From: JAOPZW01 sp963788935
GTDB lineage: Bacteria; Actinomycetota; Thermoleophilia; Solirubrobacterales; Solirubrobacteraceae
NCBI GenBank assembly: GCA_963788935.1
Contig: CAWBIM010000004.1
Coordinates: forward strand, 1,178,001 to 1,242,000
Direction of reading: 5' to 3'
Length of the DNA stretch: 64,000 bases
Notes under the pieces: model-generated
What the model saw: only the letters and a program-made list of their open reading frames with translations
Told to the model about the DNA's origin: nothing
Database searches by the model: none
Translations under genes and position numbers: made by a program
Part shown: positions 63,991-64,000 of the stretch, one piece after another
Layout of the letters: the number at the start of each line of letters is the position of its first letter
How positions within the stretch are numbered: position 1 is the first letter of the stretch

Positions 63991-64000
63991 CGCCGCCCGC

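Overview
The window is very GC-rich DNA with GTG and ATG starts, GTGA/ATGA/TGATG stop-start overlaps and few long gaps. Its core is a division and cell wall (dcw) cluster with a mesodiaminopimelate-type MurE, a DNPR motif, and an FtsZ ending in DIDIPPFLRDR. With DrrAB-type exporters, short dedicated Tad genes and no sign of an outer membrane, this points to a high-GC actinobacterium. My best guess, from gene content rather than a search, is class Thermoleophilia (Solirubrobacterales, such as Patulibacter, Conexibacter or Solirubrobacter relatives).

Layout. 1-3.9 kb (+): end of a nucleoside-type ABC importer (ATPase, two permeases) followed by a deaminase-like amidohydrolase. 3.9-12 kb: rluB (-), rlmN and an alpha/beta hydrolase (+), then a minus-strand run trpS, MFS, scpA, scpB, kup. 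12.3-12.8 kb: DUF1360 protein. 13.1-17.5 kb (-): complete glycine cleavage operon gcvT-gcvH-gcvPA-gcvPB. 17.7-18.6 kb: secreted Pro-rich protein and a 44-residue ORF. 18.8-22 kb: ftsZ and ftsQ (-) and murB (+). 22.4-28.3 kb (+): an accessory block (DrrAB-like ABC exporter, cupin, M20 amidohydrolase, DUF3311 plus sodium:solute symporter, small secreted protein) that splits the dcw cluster. 28.3-41.4 kb (-): murC, murG, ftsW, murD, mraY, murF, murE, ftsI, ftsL, rsmH, mraZ, with a VOC-fold gene inserted antisense and a clear mraZ promoter carrying MraZ boxes. 41.9-43.4 kb: lipoprotein. 43.4-50.4 kb (-): a small Tad-type secretion and two-component cluster with a calcium-binding TIG protein. 50.6-64 kb: an orphan gene, a Rho-like protein with a degenerate motor, folP and a RibD-like reductase, a large secreted protein, a TetR/MFS pair, a LOG protein, a membrane diguanylate cyclase, a ferredoxin-reductase-type flavoprotein, folE and a membrane protein.

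Two results stand out. First, at least six otherwise well-conserved genes (amidohydrolase, trpS, murG, ftsL, lipoprotein, MFS) are each broken by a shift equivalent to exactly one extra base; ftsW and the amidohydrolase end are probable further cases. Because trpS, murG and ftsL should be essential, consensus insertion errors are the simplest explanation. Second, the Rho-family protein at 51-52.4 kb keeps its RNA-binding part and Walker A but has lost the catalytic acid, Q-loop and arginine-finger regions. I found no tRNA, rRNA, CRISPR array, insertion sequence or prophage.
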